Shown here: piece after piece, positions 27,592 to 36,560 of the stretch
Position numbering within the stretch: position 1 is the first letter of the stretch
Layout: each line of letters begins with the position of its first letter
DNA from: Cyanobacteria bacterium SIG29
GTDB taxonomy: Bacteria; Cyanobacteriota; Vampirovibrionia; Gastranaerophilales; Gastranaerophilaceae
Assembly (NCBI GenBank): GCA_015152515.1
Contig: SUTV01000001.1
Span: 62,001 to 126,000 of the forward strand
Reading direction: 5' to 3'
DNA: 64,000 bases
Program-made: the position numbers and the translations under genes
The notes under the pieces: model-generated
What the model saw: the letters and a program-made list of their open reading frames with translations, nothing else
What the model was told of the DNA's origin: nothing
Databases searched by the model: none

Positions 27592-27876
27592 ATGGCAACA
27601 TTTGTAAAAGCAAGCCACTTATTAGTAAAAACAGAGGCTGAAGCATTAAAAATAAAAGAAGAAATCGCAGCTGGTAAAGATTTTGCACAAGCAGCACAAG
27701 AAGTTTCACTTTGCCCATCAGGACAAAATGGTGGTGATTTAGGCTATTTTACAAAAGGTCAAATGGTAAAAGAATTTGAAACTGCAGCTTTTTCAATGGA
27801 AGTAGGAGAAGTATCTAATCCAATTAAAACTCAATTCGGTTATCATTTAATATACTTAACAGATAAAAAAGATTAA
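27592..27876 (+). CDS. Parvulin-type peptidyl-prolyl cis-trans isomerase
   Basis: A 94-residue single-domain rotamase of the PpiC family. It shows ASHLLVKTEAEALKIKEEI, LCPSGQNGGDLGYFTKGQMV and TQFGYHLIYL, covering the complete parvulin fold. No signal peptide is present, so it is probably cytoplasmic. The chosen start has AAGGAG at about 8 nt; an in-frame ATG at 27553 would lie upstream of the predicted transcription start. The stop overlaps the next ATG by one base (TAATG). Confidence 0.92.
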   Translation: MATFVKASHLLVKTEAEALKIKEEIAAGKDFAQAAQEVSLCPSGQNGGDLGYFTKGQMVKEFETAAFSMEVGEVSNPIKTQFGYHLIYLTDKKD

Positions 27877-29531
27877 TGGACACAAAATTAATAGAACATT
27901 TAAAAGAATTTCTATCTAAAAATGATGTAGATGGAATTTTAGTTAATTCAACAAATGAATTTCTTGTTGAATATAATTTGCTTGAAGAAAACGCAAGATA
28001 TCATTTAACAGACTTCACAGGCTCTACAGGCGACGTTTTGTTCACGGCAGATAAAATATATCTATTTGTAGATACAAGGTACCATGAACAAGCTGACAAT
28101 CAGGTAGATAAAAGCTTAATTGAAGTTGTTAAAATACCTTTAAACAAATCTTATTTAACTGCATTAGAAGAAGTAATCCCAGCTTATTTTAAACTTGGTA
28201 TTGTTTCGACTAAAACCTCAAAAAAATTCTATGATGTTTTAGAAAAAAAATTGCAAGCTAAAAATTCAACAATAAGATTATTCAACTCTGACCCTGTTAT
28301 TGAATACAAAAAAGATTCAATAAAAAACATTAACTATAATGTTTTTAAAGTTGATACAAATATTTGTGGATTAACTGCTGACGAAAAATTTGAAACAATA
28401 AAAAAATATGCGGGCGAAAATTTCACAATAATAGTTACAAGCTTAGAAGATATTGCATATATAACTAATTTACGCTCATTTGATTTTCAATACAGCGCAA
28501 TATTTCCAGCAAAAGCAATAATATCTGATGAAGGAATAAATATATACACAAACTGTGACCTTCCATATATTGGTGGACACTTTAAAACACAGCCATTAGA
28601 AAGCTTTGAAAATGACATTAAATCATTAGCAAGAAAAGAAATTTTTATAGATGAAACACAAATGTCTATTCACGATTATAAATTAATTAATCCATCTAAT
28701 AAAATTTTACAAAGCCACTTAAGTTTATTTAAATCAGTTAAACATCAAAATGAAATTAATCATTTGAAAAGCTGTTTTGGACGTTCAGATAATGCATTAA
28801 GAGTTATTTATGAAATGCTAAATTCTGAAACAATATATTCAGAATATGATTATTATCAAGCAATAGTAAAATCACTTAAAGATAATGGAGCACTATCTTT
28901 AAGTTTTAATCCAATTGTTGCAGGTGGAAGCAATACTTCTATAATTCACTATTCAAGTCCATCAAAAGAAAAAATGATTGAAGATGGTGATTTATTATTA
29001 ATAGATTTTGGTGCTTATTATGAAGGTGGATTAGCAACAGATACAACAAGAACTTTTATAAAAGGAAATGCAACCCAAGAACAGAAAACAGCATATACAT
29101 CTGTTTTAAAAGCATTTTTAAATGCTTACTATAATAAGTATTCAAAAAAATCTTCATATTTTAACATTGATAAAATTGCAAGAGATACAATAAACAAATC
29201 AATTTCAAATGATTACCAATTTGCGCATGGAACAGGGCACGGCGTTGGAATTTCAGTACACGAAAATCCACCAAGAGTTTCTCCAAGCAATAGCGCAAAA
29301 ACCAAAATTATTGAAAACACTGTTTTTTCAATAGAACCTGGTGTATATAAAGAAGGCTGGGGCGGAATTAGATTAGAAAACACTGTTTATGCAACTTATG
29401 AAGAAGATAAAATTGTAATAAATAATTTTTCACATTTCCCATTTGAGATTAAGCTTGTTGATTTATCAATGATGAATGATTATGAAAAATATTATTATAT
29501 GAAATGGCAGGCAACCTCATGTGTGCAGTAA
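27876..29531 (+). CDS. M24B family aminopeptidase (Xaa-Pro aminopeptidase-like)
   Basis: A 551-residue pita-bread-fold metallopeptidase. Two N-terminal creatinase-like domains precede the catalytic domain, where the five metal ligands can be seen: the two Asp of LIDFGAYYEGGLATDTTR, the His of HGTGHGVG, and Glu in SIEPGVY and IRLEN. The length and layout fit the longer aminopeptidase P/PepP-type enzymes that remove N-terminal residues before proline. It is coupled upstream to the parvulin gene and downstream overlaps the TrmH gene. Confidence 0.9.
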   Translation: MDTKLIEHLKEFLSKNDVDGILVNSTNEFLVEYNLLEENARYHLTDFTGSTGDVLFTADKIYLFVDTRYHEQADNQVDKSLIEVVKIPLNKSYLTALEEVIPAYFKLGIVSTKTSKKFYDVLEKKLQAKNSTIRLFNSDPVIEYKKDSIKNINYNVFKVDTNICGLTADEKFETIKKYAGENFTIIVTSLEDIAYITNLRSFDFQYSAIFPAKAIISDEGINIYTNCDLPYIGGHFKTQPLESFENDIKSLARKEIFIDETQMSIHDYKLINPSNKILQSHLSLFKSVKHQNEINHLKSCFGRSDNALRVIYEMLNSETIYSEYDYYQAIVKSLKDNGALSLSFNPIVAGGSNTSIIHYSSPSKEKMIEDGDLLLIDFGAYYEGGLATDTTRTFIKGNATQEQKTAYTSVLKAFLNAYYNKYSKKSSYFNIDKIARDTINKSISNDYQFAHGTGHGVGISVHENPPRVSPSNSAKTKIIENTVFSIEPGVYKEGWGGIRLENTVYATYEEDKIVINNFSHFPFEIKLVDLSMMNDYEKYYYMKWQATSCVQ

Positions 29532-30256
29532 ATGTAATTTCTAATAATAAAATTAAGGAAATAACAAAACTACATCAAAAAAAATATAGAGAAGACTCAA
29601 ATCTTTTTATCGCCGAAGGATTTAAAGCTGTAGAAGAATTAATCGATAAAAATTGCGAAATTATTGATATTTATTCAACAAAAGCATTTGATTTTAAAAC
29701 AACAATTATAGAAGAAAATCAAATGAAAAAAATTGCTACAACTTCATCACCTTGCGAAATTTTAGCTATTGCAAAACAAATAAAAACTCAAACAAGTGAA
29801 CTAAAAAGCTTAAAAAAGATTATTTTATTAGATTCAATTAGTGACCCTGGAAATTTAGGCACTATTATTAGAAGCGCAAGCGCTTTTGGTATTGAAGGAA
29901 TTATTTTGTTTGGTGATTGTGTTGAACTTTATTCCCCAAAAGTTGTTCGTTCTGCAACTGGAAACCTATTTAAAACAAAAATCACAACAGTAAAAAACAA
30001 AGAAGAACTAAAGAAAATTTTCCCTTCACACAAATTAGTTGCAACATCACTATCAAAAGAAAACAATATCTCAATAAAAGATTGTAAAAAATTTGATAAA
30101 TATATAATTATGTTTGGTTCAGAAGCAACAGGATTATCAAAAGAATTACAAGCACTTTCAGATAACAACATAAAATTAGAAATGACAAATAATGTTGAAT
30201 CTCTAAATTTATCAATAAGCGCATCAATTATACTTTACGAACTATTTACAATATAG
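29519..30256 (+). CDS. TrmH/SpoU family RNA 2'-O-ribose methyltransferase
   Basis: A SPOUT-class methyltransferase of about 245 residues, the 23S rRNA (RlmB-like) branch. An N-terminal RNA-binding domain (FIAEGFKAVEELI) precedes the knotted catalytic domain with the three family motifs: SDPGNLGTIIRSASAFG, IMFGSEATGLS and VESLNLSISASIILYE. The start at 29519 (MCAVNV) has GGCAGG upstream; an earlier ATG at 29504 would add five residues. It overlaps the end of the peptidase gene, so it is in that operon. The exact target nucleotide is unknown. Confidence 0.9.
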   Translation: MCAVNVISNNKIKEITKLHQKKYREDSNLFIAEGFKAVEELIDKNCEIIDIYSTKAFDFKTTIIEENQMKKIATTSSPCEILAIAKQIKTQTSELKSLKKIILLDSISDPGNLGTIIRSASAFGIEGIILFGDCVELYSPKVVRSATGNLFKTKITTVKNKEELKKIFPSHKLVATSLSKENNISIKDCKKFDKYIIMFGSEATGLSKELQALSDNNIKLEMTNNVESLNLSISASIILYELFTI

Positions 30257-30264
30257 CAATTTTC

Positions 30265-30295
30265 ATTTTCATGCTACTTATATAAGTATGAAAAT
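30265..30295 (+). promoter_or_regulatory. Inverted repeat covering the start codon of the kinase-like gene
   Basis: ATTTTCAT (30265-30272) pairs with ATGAAAAT (30288-30295), with a GCT bulge and the perfect palindrome ACTTATATAAGT (30276-30287) between them. The start codon is the first three bases of the right arm. As RNA it would hide the start codon; as DNA it could be an operator. No Shine-Dalgarno precedes the gene. Confidence 0.5.
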
Positions 30296-31427
30296 TTCTC
30301 CAATAAATTATTCAATTTATAACAAGCCAAATAATTTTCACAAAAAACAAACTTGTGAAAATAAAGTAGTGCAAAATTACACTCAAAATATTTATTTCGG
30401 ACGAGATTTGGTAACTAATTATAATAGAGAAACTGTTATAAACTACCTAAATTCAAATCCAAAACCAATAGCACAAGGTACAGATGGAATAATTTACAAA
30501 CAAGGTAATAAAGCAATAAAACTTGCAAAAACAAAAGAAACATCTTTTGAAGCTGAAGCAAATATTTTAAAACACTTACCAAAATCACTCAAAACATCAC
30601 AAAGTTATATAGATTATTTTAAACATAACGGAAAAGATGTACTTGTTTCATCCTTTGTAGAAGGCAACCATAAAAAAGCGCTATCACCAGATGATTTAGA
30701 TAAATTATTTACAGTTATTTTAGAACACGATAAATCAAACATAATCCACGGTGACCTTAATTTAGGTAATATAATGTTTACCCCTAATGGTGAAATTTCA
30801 TTAATTGATTATGGAGCTTCAACAATTCCAGACTCAACACAAGTTGAACTCTATCCAAACTTTGTTGAAAATACTAACGCTTTAAAATTAGAGAATACAG
30901 GAATTAACGATTCTCTAAAAACTTGGACAGAAACAGGCGAAGCAAGAAAAAATTTCATTAAATATTTATCAAAAAAAGCAGACTTTTATTCTAAACACGC
31001 ACAACTAACTAAAAGCGAAGAAGCAAAAGCTTACGAAGAAAATTTATCAATAGTATTAAAATCACCAAACAATGATGTAATTGAAACAGAATTAAAAAGA
31101 ATTACAACACTAGATTTGCTTGAAAGCGCAGATACAGCAACAAATTATGACAATAATCCACACGAAGCAATTAAATTGTGGAATAAAACTGTTAATAGTG
31201 CAAAAGAATATGCAACATATACAAACGAAAAAATAAATTCATCTACAACTAATGTAGAAAGAACTTATTTTAAACACCAAAACGAAATAGCTAAATGCTT
31301 CCATCAAACATTAACCGATTGGAGAAACGGAACAATTAATTGGCTTTACCAAATCAAAGAAGAAAACTATATACCTCAAAGCGAAGCAGAACAAAGAATT
31401 AAGCAAAATTGGCAAAAAAGTTTGTAA
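30288..31427 (+). CDS. Protein kinase-like / aminoglycoside phosphotransferase-like protein
   Basis: A 379-residue protein with a leader (residues 1-40, MKISPINYS... to IYFGRD) then a kinase core. Residues 62-71 (AQGTDGIIYK) form a glycine loop, Lys78 in AIKLA is the expected ATP-binding lysine, and Glu88 or Glu90 its partner. HGDLNLGN (154-161) carries the catalytic Asp156 and Asn161, and DYG (174-176) the metal-binding Asp. The C-terminal 200 residues are helical and unassigned. The small N-lobe suggests a lipopolysaccharide- or small-molecule-kinase shape rather than a full eukaryotic kinase. Substrate unknown. It has no signal peptide but shares its leader pattern with the protease-like gene at 510. 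Confidence 0.75.
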   Translation: MKISPINYSIYNKPNNFHKKQTCENKVVQNYTQNIYFGRDLVTNYNRETVINYLNSNPKPIAQGTDGIIYKQGNKAIKLAKTKETSFEAEANILKHLPKSLKTSQSYIDYFKHNGKDVLVSSFVEGNHKKALSPDDLDKLFTVILEHDKSNIIHGDLNLGNIMFTPNGEISLIDYGASTIPDSTQVELYPNFVENTNALKLENTGINDSLKTWTETGEARKNFIKYLSKKADFYSKHAQLTKSEEAKAYEENLSIVLKSPNNDVIETELKRITTLDLLESADTATNYDNNPHEAIKLWNKTVNSAKEYATYTNEKINSSTTNVERTYFKHQNEIAKCFHQTLTDWRNGTINWLYQIKEENYIPQSEAEQRIKQNWQKSL

Positions 31428-31510
31428 TGATTTGTAAATAATAAATTAAAATACTAAAGTTCTTCTTTTTCTTGTCGATAACAAAATAGTTAATTTTTGG
31501 AGAAGAAGAA

Positions 31511-31642
31511 ATGATCAAAAGTGAAATTGCTGTGGATTTAGATTTGGAAATTAAAAATTTCTTAAATAATATAGAAGAAATGAAAAAAAATGTTGATTTA
31601 TACGGAATGCTAGTTGAAGAAACTATGCTTGTAGCTGTGTAA
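31511..31642 (+). CDS. Small ORF, 43 residues
   Basis: A short acidic reading frame (MIKSEIAVDLDLEIKNF...) with a GGAG ribosome binding site 8 nt before the ATG. It is predicted helical (IKNFLNNIEEMKKNV) with a hydrophobic tail (MLVEETMLVAV). It is not in any family I know. The good spacing of the ribosome binding site and its position in an otherwise empty gap support it. Confidence 0.5.
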   Translation: MIKSEIAVDLDLEIKNFLNNIEEMKKNVDLYGMLVEETMLVAV

Positions 31643-31742
31643 TTTTGTAAAGTTATCTATATAATCATTAAGTTTAATCGAAAAACTGTTTATTTAAAAA
31701 AATAAATGGGTATTTCATACTTATCACAAATTTGAGGTTTGT

Positions 31743-31883
31743 ATGAAAAAGGAAACGGTATCAACTAATGATACTGTTAAAAAACTTAAAAGCCTTTTAA
31801 GTAGTTTTAACAGCATCAATTCGAATATAGATATTTACTCAAAACAAATTAAAAAAACATTAAACGAAAAATTTAAAACATAG
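31743..31883 (+). CDS. Small ORF, 46 residues
   Basis: A short basic helical reading frame (MKKETVSTNDTVKKLKSLL...) with GAGG 5 nt before the ATG. It is rich in Lys, Ser and Asn, with an amphipathic pattern (LKSLLSSFNSINSNI). Unknown function. It follows the other small ORF and ends 62 bp before argS. Confidence 0.45.
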   Translation: MKKETVSTNDTVKKLKSLLSSFNSINSNIDIYSKQIKKTLNEKFKT

Positions 31884-31912
31884 GTAAAACATTTATTGTT
31901 TTTTTGCTATTA

Positions 31913-31935
31913 TCTTATTGTATAAAACAATAAGA
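31913..31935 (+). promoter_or_regulatory. Inverted repeat overlapping the argS -10 region
   Basis: A perfect 9-bp inverted repeat (TCTTATTGT / ACAATAAGA) with a 5-base centre ATAAA. The centre with the last T of the left arm reads TATAAA, a likely -10, and the argS ATG follows 10 bases after the repeat. It could be a repressor site or a 5' hairpin. Confidence 0.5.
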
Positions 31936-31945
31936 GAGCAGAGTT

Positions 31946-33715
31946 ATGTTAAAAGAATATTTTTTGAATAATGTTATAACATCAGTAAATGAACTTGTTG
32001 AACAAGGTAAACTTGGTCAAATGACAAAAGAAGACAAGTTTTCATTTCAAGTTGATGTTCCAAAAAATACTCAATTTGGCGATTTTGCAGTTAATGTATC
32101 ATCATTAGCAAGATTTGCAAAATTAGCGCCTGCTCAAATAGCACAAACCATTGCAGATAATATCAAAAAAGAAAATTTTGATATTAATATTGCTGCAGGT
32201 TTTATAAATTTCAAATTAAACAATAGTCTTTTAAACAATATTCTTATTGAAGTTTTAGACAAGAAACTTGATTATGCAAAAAATAATCAAGGTAATGGTA
32301 AAAAAGTTATTTTAGAATATGTTAGCGCAAACCCAACAGGACCTTTTCACATTGGACATGGAAGATGGGCAGCAATGGGCAGCGCCTTAGCAAATGTTAT
32401 GAAATATTCAGGCTATGATGTGTATCAAGAATTCTATATTAATGATGCTGGTAGCCAAATACAAAAACTAGGAAAATCACTATACATTAGAATTCTAAGT
32501 GAATTAAATATTAATATTGGTTTTCCAACAGATGAAGAAGAAGCAAAAAACTTCTATACAGGTGAATACTTAATCCCTGTTGCAAAAGATTTTATAAAAG
32601 AAGAAGTTGTAAAAGCAGAAGAAATAAAAAACAAATTTAATGGTGAATTTGATGCAGAACTTCTAAAGTTTGTATGCAAATATGCAAGATTAAAAATGCT
32701 AAATTGGCAAAAAGCATTACTTGAAAATTTCAACACAAAATTTGATAACTATTTCAGCGAATTAACACTTCACGAATCTGGTCAAGTTGAAGCTTGTATT
32801 GAAAAACTAAAAGAACTTGGTGAATTATACGAAAAAGATGGTGCATTATGGTTTGCTTCATCAAAATATGGTGATGACCAAGATAGAGTTATAAAAAAGA
32901 CAGATGGTGCTTATACATATTTAACTGCAGATATTGCATACCACTACGATAAACTAAAAAGAGGATTTGATACTTTACTAAATATTTGGGGAGCAGACCA
33001 TCACGGATACATTCCAAGGATGAGAGCTTCAATTGAAGTTTTAGGCTACAACCCAAATTCATTAGAAGTTTTATTAGGTCAACTTGTAAACCTTGTTATG
33101 AACGGTGAACAAGTAAGAATGGGTAAAAGAACAAAAATGATTACCCTAGATGAACTAATTGAAGAAGTTGGTGTTGATGCAACAAGATACTGGATGATTA
33201 TGAGAAGTATCGATACAACATTAGATTTCGATGTAGAACTAGCAAAATCAAAAACTGATGAAAACCCAGTATTTTATGTACAATACGCACACGCTAGAGC
33301 TTGTTCTATCTTAAGAAATGCTCTTCAAGAAAAATTTGATGTTATTAACAATGAAGTAAAATCAGCAAACAATAATTCATTAGACGAAATCATTAATAAT
33401 CTAAAAAATACTGATTTTGATATTTTATGGACTTGTGAAGATGAAAAAACATTAGAAACAACTAAAAAATTATTATTAAAATTAGAAGAATATAAATCAG
33501 TAGTACAAAACGCAGCAAAAAATAGAACACCATATTTACTAACAAAATATTTACAAGAATTAGCTGCAAGTTTCCACCAATTCTATGCTTTTTCTAAAGT
33601 ATTAGTTGAAGATGAAAAACTAATGTACGCAAGACTTTCAATAGTAAAAGCTTTAACAATTATTATAAAATCAGCACTAAACATAATTGCCGTAAATGCA
33701 CCAGAAAAAATGTAA
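31946..33715 (+). CDS. argS: Arginyl-tRNA synthetase
   Basis: Class I synthetase charging tRNA-Arg, 589 residues. The Arg-tRNA-synthetase N-terminal Add-1 domain (residues about 1-110) is followed by the ANPTGPFHIGHGR signature (the HIGH motif), WGADHHGY, and a KMSKS-equivalent GKRTKM. The C-terminal DALR anticodon-binding domain ends the protein (LASFHQFYAF-type segment). The ATG has AGAGCAGAG upstream. Transcribed alone, with a possible operator over its promoter. Confidence 0.96.
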   Translation: MLKEYFLNNVITSVNELVEQGKLGQMTKEDKFSFQVDVPKNTQFGDFAVNVSSLARFAKLAPAQIAQTIADNIKKENFDINIAAGFINFKLNNSLLNNILIEVLDKKLDYAKNNQGNGKKVILEYVSANPTGPFHIGHGRWAAMGSALANVMKYSGYDVYQEFYINDAGSQIQKLGKSLYIRILSELNINIGFPTDEEEAKNFYTGEYLIPVAKDFIKEEVVKAEEIKNKFNGEFDAELLKFVCKYARLKMLNWQKALLENFNTKFDNYFSELTLHESGQVEACIEKLKELGELYEKDGALWFASSKYGDDQDRVIKKTDGAYTYLTADIAYHYDKLKRGFDTLLNIWGADHHGYIPRMRASIEVLGYNPNSLEVLLGQLVNLVMNGEQVRMGKRTKMITLDELIEEVGVDATRYWMIMRSIDTTLDFDVELAKSKTDENPVFYVQYAHARACSILRNALQEKFDVINNEVKSANNNSLDEIINNLKNTDFDILWTCEDEKTLETTKKLLLKLEEYKSVVQNAAKNRTPYLLTKYLQELAASFHQFYAFSKVLVEDEKLMYARLSIVKALTIIIKSALNIIAVNAPEKM

Positions 33716-33765
33716 AAATTTACATCTAATCACTTGTGCACTGTGCCTTATTCTAATCTTTGTTG

Positions 33766-33776
33766 TATAATATAAT
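33766..33776 (+). promoter_or_regulatory. -10 region of the accDA operon
   Basis: Overlapping TATAAT hexamers at 33766-33771 and 33771-33776. No good -35 is seen at the usual distance. GTGCA-containing half-sites (near 33735-33745 and 33784-33798) flank it and may be a regulator site. Confidence 0.4.
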
Positions 33777-33822
33777 ATTATATTGCACCTATGTGCAAGT
33801 AGATTAGCGGAGGAAGTCTTTT

Positions 33823-34686
33823 ATGACAGTAAAGGATTGGTTCGAAAAAAGAAAACAAATGCAAATTGCTAGAAGAAGCAAAGAAGCACAAATTGATGAT
33901 AGTATAGGTAAGCTTTGGGTAAAATGCTATAATTGTGATTCACAACTTTTAAAAAAAGATGTAGAAGATAATCTTGAAGTGTGTCCAAAATGTGGTTATC
34001 ACTTCAGAATAAACGCACGCACTCGTATTCATCAATTATTTGATGAAGGAAGTTTTCAAGAATTATTTGGAAATATAACAACTGCAGACCCAATAGAATT
34101 TACAGATACAGAAAGTTATAAAAAACGTATAGCCCAAGCAAAAGCTAAAACAAATATGAACGAAGCCGTTGTTGCAGGCATTGGTAAAATTGACGGAAAC
34201 GAAGTTGCAACAGCTGTTATGGACTTTGAATTTATGGGCGGTTCAATGGGAAGTGTTGTAGGTGAAAAAGTTACACTTGCAATGGAAGAAGCACTAAAAA
34301 GAAAAATCCCTATGATTGCAATTACTGCGTCAGGTGGCGCAAGAATGCAAGAAAGTATATTAAGCCTTATGCAAATGGCTAAAACTAGTTGTGCAGTTGC
34401 AAAACTTAATGAAGCAGGTTTATTATATATAACAGTTTTAACTGAACCTACTTTTGGTGGTGTTACAGCAAGTTTTGCTACATTAGGTGATATCATTATC
34501 GCAGAACAAGATGCAAGAATTGGTTTTGCAGGTAGAAGAGTTATTGAACAAACAATAAGACAAAGCCTGCCAGCAGATTTCCAAACTGCAAATTACCTAA
34601 TGAAATATGGACAAATAGATATGATTTCTTCAAGAGCAGATTTAAAATCTACTTTGGCGAAGTTAATCAACTTGCATAAGAAGTAG
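33823..34686 (+). CDS. accD: Acetyl-CoA carboxylase carboxyltransferase subunit beta
   Basis: AccD, 287 residues, carries the acetyl-CoA-side half of the carboxyltransferase that makes malonyl-CoA for fatty acids. It has the bacterial N-terminal zinc ribbon (CYNCDSQL and CPKCGYHF) and the crotonase-fold core (ASGGARMQES, TEPTFGGVTASFA). AGCGGAGGA precedes the ATG. It is first in the run accD-accA-prmA-kdsB-transporter and lies 9 bp from accA. The accB and accC genes are not in this window. Confidence 0.95.
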   Translation: MTVKDWFEKRKQMQIARRSKEAQIDDSIGKLWVKCYNCDSQLLKKDVEDNLEVCPKCGYHFRINARTRIHQLFDEGSFQELFGNITTADPIEFTDTESYKKRIAQAKAKTNMNEAVVAGIGKIDGNEVATAVMDFEFMGGSMGSVVGEKVTLAMEEALKRKIPMIAITASGGARMQESILSLMQMAKTSCAVAKLNEAGLLYITVLTEPTFGGVTASFATLGDIIIAEQDARIGFAGRRVIEQTIRQSLPADFQTANYLMKYGQIDMISSRADLKSTLAKLINLHKK

Positions 34687-34695
34687 GAGAAGATA

Positions 34696-35646
34696 ATGGC
34701 TATTTTAGAATTTGAAAAACCTTTGTACGAAATAGAAGAAAAGATAAAAGAATTGAAAAAAATAAGTGAAACATCAGGTATGGACGTATCAAAACAAGTA
34801 GAAACTTTTGAAAAACAAGCTTTAGAATATAAAAAAGAGTTATATGCAAAATTAACTCCTGCTCAACGTATTCAAATAGCGCGTCATTGCGACAGACCAA
34901 CCTTTTTAGATTATATAAAATTAATTACAACTGATTTTGTTGAGCTACACGGTGATAGAGAAGGTACAGATGATAGAGCTATCATTGGTGGTATTGCTAA
35001 AATTGGCAATCAAAGTGTAGTAATTATTGGTACTCAAAAAGGGAAATCTACAAAAGAAAATCTAACTTATAATTTTGGAATGCCTCAACCTCAAGGTTAC
35101 AGAAAAGCATTAAGACTTTTCTATCACGCAAATAAGTTCAATTTACCAATTGTAACCTTAATAGATACACCAGGAGCATATCCTGGAATGAAAGCTGAAG
35201 AAACAGCTCAAGGTACTGCTATTGCGGTAAATCTTCGTGAAATGGCAAAACTTGGTGTTCCTATTATCGCAGTTATCACAGGTGAAGGTTGTTCTGGTGG
35301 AGCTTTAGGTTTAGCTGTGGCAGATAAAGTATTTATGCTTGAACACTCATACTACACTGTAATTTCCCCAGAAGGTTGCGCATCTATTCTTTTTAGAGAT
35401 GCAACTAAAGCAGATGTTGCGGCAGAAGCACTTAAAATCACAAGTGAAGACCTATTAAAATTAGAAATCATTGATGGCATTGTAAAAGAACCTTTAGGTG
35501 GTGCTCATAATGACTATGAATTAATCGGTAAAAACTTGCAAGAAACAATTCTAAGTGCAATTGATGAACTTAAAAAGGAAACACCTTCTAACCTAAAAGA
35601 AGGAAGATATAATAAATTCAGAAGAATGGGTGTATTTTGTCAATAA
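34696..35646 (+). CDS. accA: Acetyl-CoA carboxylase carboxyltransferase subunit alpha
   Basis: AccA, 316 residues, the carboxybiotin-side partner of AccD. It shows the N-terminal coiled segment, then LHGDREGTDDRAIIGG, MPQPQGYRKALRL, TLIDTPGAYPG, GEGCSGGALG and SPEGCASILF. Its last 10 bp overlap prmA. The accD-accA adjacency fits the obligate heterotetramer. Confidence 0.95.
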   Translation: MAILEFEKPLYEIEEKIKELKKISETSGMDVSKQVETFEKQALEYKKELYAKLTPAQRIQIARHCDRPTFLDYIKLITTDFVELHGDREGTDDRAIIGGIAKIGNQSVVIIGTQKGKSTKENLTYNFGMPQPQGYRKALRLFYHANKFNLPIVTLIDTPGAYPGMKAEETAQGTAIAVNLREMAKLGVPIIAVITGEGCSGGALGLAVADKVFMLEHSYYTVISPEGCASILFRDATKADVAAEALKITSEDLLKLEIIDGIVKEPLGGAHNDYELIGKNLQETILSAIDELKKETPSNLKEGRYNKFRRMGVFCQ

Positions 35647-36560
35647 ACGATAAAACATATTGGGAAGTATGCATAGAAATTAATCCTATTTGCGCAGACA
35701 TTGTTTGCGACATTGTTCAGTCTAATTTTGAATGCGAGGGTATTGTTACTGCAGAAGAAAAATACAAAAATTTAGAATTAATTTCAACGACAGAAGATAC
35801 TTTAAAAGCATATATTGTTGCAGATGTTTTAGATTTTGATGAAATTAAAAGCTTCTTTAAATCACAAAAACAAGACTTAATTGATAAAGAAGTTTTTACC
35901 TGTGATATTGGCAGTTGGGATGTATCAATTAACAAACAAGAAATTGTAGATTGGTCAAAAAAATGGAAAGAACATTGGAAACCTTCAAAAATTTCTAATA
36001 GAATTGTTATTTGTCCAACTTGGGAAACTTATGAAGCAAAAGATGATGAAATAATTGTAAACATAGACCCAGGAAATGCTTTTGGAACAGGTACACACGC
36101 AACAACACAATTATGCGTAAATGCCTTTGAAAAATATGGTGTAAAAGATGCAGTAATTGCTGATGTTGGTTGTGGCAGTGGCATTTTAGCGATTTGCGCT
36201 AAAAAACTTGGAGCAATAAAAGCTGATGCCGTTGATACTGATGAAACAGCAGTTGAGACTGCTAAAATTAATGCAAATGTTAATAAAGAAAACGATATTA
36301 CATTTACAACTGCAACCAGTGATGTTTTACCTAACGATAAATATGATTTTGTTTTTGCAAACATATTACACAATGTTTTAGCAATGATTATGCCTGATTT
36401 AAAACGAATAATGAAAAAAGGCGGAAAAATTGTTTTAAGTGGAATACTAGATGGAAAAGAACCAGTTGTTCTAGATGCAATTAAGAATAACAATCTAAAA
36501 ATGATTGAAGAAATGCGACAAAAAGAATGGATTGCTTTTGTTGTTCAGAAGGAGGACTAA
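35637..36560 (+). CDS. prmA: Ribosomal protein L11 methyltransferase
   Basis: PrmA, 307 residues, trimethylates ribosomal protein L11. The small N-terminal substrate domain (residues 1-100) is followed by a class I SAM fold: GNAFGTGTHATTQLC and VADVGCGSGILAICAKKLGA, then FVFANILHNVL as the substrate-side N-x-L motif. The start codon is TTG inside the end of accA; no closer ATG fits the family N-terminus. The overlap suggests coupled translation. Confidence 0.92.
   Translation: MSINDKTYWEVCIEINPICADIVCDIVQSNFECEGIVTAEEKYKNLELISTTEDTLKAYIVADVLDFDEIKSFFKSQKQDLIDKEVFTCDIGSWDVSINKQEIVDWSKKWKEHWKPSKISNRIVICPTWETYEAKDDEIIVNIDPGNAFGTGTHATTQLCVNAFEKYGVKDAVIADVGCGSGILAICAKKLGAIKADAVDTDETAVETAKINANVNKENDITFTTATSDVLPNDKYDFVFANILHNVLAMIMPDLKRIMKKGGKIVLSGILDGKEPVVLDAIKNNNLKMIEEMRQKEWIAFVVQKED

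Noticed and set aside
33710-33725. ATGTAAA / TTTACAT inverted repeat at the argS stop codon
   Set aside because: The 7-bp arms are separated by only two bases and no T run follows, so it is not a terminator; short AT palindromes are expected here by chance.
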